A stretch of 8,228 nucleotides of DNA from positions 1 to 8,228 of the forward strand of contig CAMHUJ010000055.1 of assembly GCA_946188175.1 (NCBI GenBank). Reading direction: 5' to 3'. Numbering within the stretch: position 1 is the stretch's first letter; every line of letters starts with the position of its first letter. The notes beneath the pieces are model-generated. The model had not been told where the DNA came from. It did not search any database and saw only the letters and a list, made by a program, of their open reading frames with translations. Positions 7,087 through 8,228 of this stretch are shown in pieces. This DNA comes from an uncultured Ruminococcus sp. (GTDB lineage: Bacteria > Bacillota > Clostridia > Oscillospirales > Ruminococcaceae). The translations under genes were made by a program, and so were the position numbers.

Positions 7087-7140
7087 CAGCGATGCCCCTT
7101 CCCGACCCTGCATCGCTGCAAAAACCGGAAAGGGGCACCG
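7087..7140 (-). repeat. Nested inverted repeats forming two mutually exclusive hairpins
   Basis: Two stems can form but share bases. Stem A pairs 7140-7130 with 7100-7090 on the minus strand: 11 pairs around GCCCCTT/AAGGGGC, one of them a G-U wobble valid only in minus-strand RNA. Stem B pairs CAGCGATGC with GCATCGCTG (7118-7110 with 7095-7087), a perfect 9-bp repeat with a 14-base loop. The region starts 28 bases after the stop of the SpaA-like gene. It may end or stabilise that transcript, but no T-tract follows either stem, so it is not a standard terminator. Confidence 0.6.
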
Positions 7141-7168
7141 TCTTTCACCCATTCTCCATATTATGATT

Positions 7169-8228
7169 TCAGTTTACACTGTCGCCCCAGAGTGCTTCAT
7201 ACTTTGCAAGCTCCTCCGGCGTATAGTCTTCTTCTTCCTCCAGCGGATCAATCTTCTTGACATAGAAGGTCAGATCTTTGTCCTGCTTGCCCTTTTTGAC
7301 ACTGAACTCAATAAAGCCCGCGTATCCGAGATAATCTTCTGTATGGAAGAACTTTTTGAGCTGCTTTCCTCTGCGCGTCAGGAAGGAAACACTGGTATAG
7401 CCCTTTTCGCCTGCCTCCCTGTCATGGAGCACCGCGAAATATTTGCCGTCTGCAAGATATACCTTTTCGCCCGCCTTCACTGCTGCATAGACGATATCTG
7501 CTTTCATATCGTCATACGGATCAACGCGCCAGATCTCATAAGACGCAACATCATTGAACTGCGACTTATCCTCAAAATTGATGACATTTGCAAAAACGGT
7601 CTCCGGATACATATCCTCCGAAAAATAGAAGTTGATTTCACGATTGTCCCCATAGACATAGCCGAACGACACATTCTGCTCCGGCAATCCGCCGAGCCAG
7701 CCCTCCGGAATCTCATCGACACACACCTTATAAGCGTGGTTATCGAAGTCGTAGCCGGTGTGCAGCAGCCCCTCAAAGACATGCTTTCCGGCGGAATCGG
7801 AGGTCCATTCCCCGACCTTGCGCGCATACGTATCCGGCGCTTCGATCAGCGAAAACTTCACGCCCTCCAGCGGCTTTCCCGTCGTGCTGTCCTGGCAGGT
7901 TACGGTAACGGAATTGCTCTGACCCGCATGCGGTGCGAGATCAAAGGTCAGATCCTTATCCGGCTTGCCGTCCTTTACGGTAAAGTCAATGCCGTTGCGC
8001 TTATCGGTAAATTTGACATCGGGATGTATCTCCGTGATGTATTTTGCAAAATCGCTTTCCGGATCAACCAGCGTTTCCGGACAATCGTGCATCAGCGCAT
8101 CTACATGGTATTCACCGTCCGGCAGCGCAAAGGTGTTCACAGGCGTCAAACCGTAAACGGGAATGCCGTCCTTTGTTTCGACGCTGATTCTGCCATAAGG
8201 CAGGATCTCGCTTCCGGCAGTCTCCTTC
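7169..8228 (-). CDS. SpaA/Cna-B-like repetitive surface protein, N-terminus outside the window
   Basis: The C-terminal 352 residues are visible; the frame runs open through the window edge at 8228, so the true start, and any signal peptide, lie outside. The visible part reads as beta-rich prealbumin-like modules. Visible residues about 32-100 and the last module (about 250-330) share the pattern LxDGxYxxxxxHD and a near-identical closing motif FTVKDGKPDKDLTF (82-95) or FSVKKGKQDKDLTF. Between them, residues about 105-205 match the Cna-B/SpaA pattern (DSTTGKPLEGVKFSL). Such modules are typical of adhesins, pilins and scaffold stalks on Gram-positive surfaces and often carry intramolecular isopeptide bonds. 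The protein ends in an acidic tail (EEEED) and a short helix-like segment, with no LPXTG motif, membrane helix or dockerin at this end, so it is probably released or held by something at its N-terminus. A surface role is inferred from fold only. Confidence 0.72.
   Translation of the reverse strand, partial: KETAGSEILPYGRISVETKDGIPVYGLTPVNTFALPDGEYHVDALMHDCPETLVDPESDFAKYITEIHPDVKFTDKRNGIDFTVKDGKPDKDLTFDLAPHAGQSNSVTVTCQDSTTGKPLEGVKFSLIEAPDTYARKVGEWTSDSAGKHVFEGLLHTGYDFDNHAYKVCVDEIPEGWLGGLPEQNVSFGYVYGDNREINFYFSEDMYPETVFANVINFEDKSQFNDVASYEIWRVDPYDDMKADIVYAAVKAGEKVYLADGKYFAVLHDREAGEKGYTSVSFLTRRGKQLKKFFHTEDYLGYAGFIEFSVKKGKQDKDLTFYVKKIDPLEEEEDYTPEELAKYEALWGDSVN

Overview
The window looks like chromosomal DNA from a plant-fibre-degrading gut Ruminococcus or a close relative. 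The main clue is a secreted pectate lyase with a C-terminal type I dockerin (two Ca-binding loops). This fits a cellulosome-building Firmicute, as do the sigma-A-like promoters, AGGAGG-type ribosome binding sites and a PKTGD-type surface-anchoring tail. The genus is an inference; no rRNA or other marker gene is present.

All five genes lie on the minus strand, so the window reads from right to left. From 8228 to 7169 is the 3' part of a gene for a surface-type protein with SpaA/Cna-B-like beta domains; it is cut by the window edge. A 148-base gap follows, holding an inverted-repeat region with two competing hairpins and a promoter. Next is a two-gene unit: a macrodomain protein with a C-terminal helix-turn-helix-like domain (6983-5964) and, 25 bases on, a secreted and probably wall-anchored metallophosphoesterase (5938-3932). 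After a short gap with a weak terminator and a new promoter comes an ADP-ribosylglycohydrolase of the DraG family (3835-3035), closed by a strong terminator. Last is the pectate lyase (2836-89). It has a near-consensus promoter with a palindrome in its spacer and ends at a bidirectional terminator at the left edge.

Two themes emerge. The pectate lyase, and perhaps the SpaA-like protein, belong to the extracellular polysaccharide and cell-surface machinery: the lyase carries two ricin-type lectin modules to hold substrate and a dockerin to join a cellulosome. The macrodomain protein and the DraG-type hydrolase are both expected to act in the cytoplasm on ADP-ribose groups, and each has its own extended -10 promoter of the same type. 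No ADP-ribosyltransferase is visible, so whether they form one ADP-ribosylation-reversal module is open. I found no CRISPR array, tRNA, rRNA, insertion sequence or phage gene, and no gene-free stretch longer than about 150 bases.
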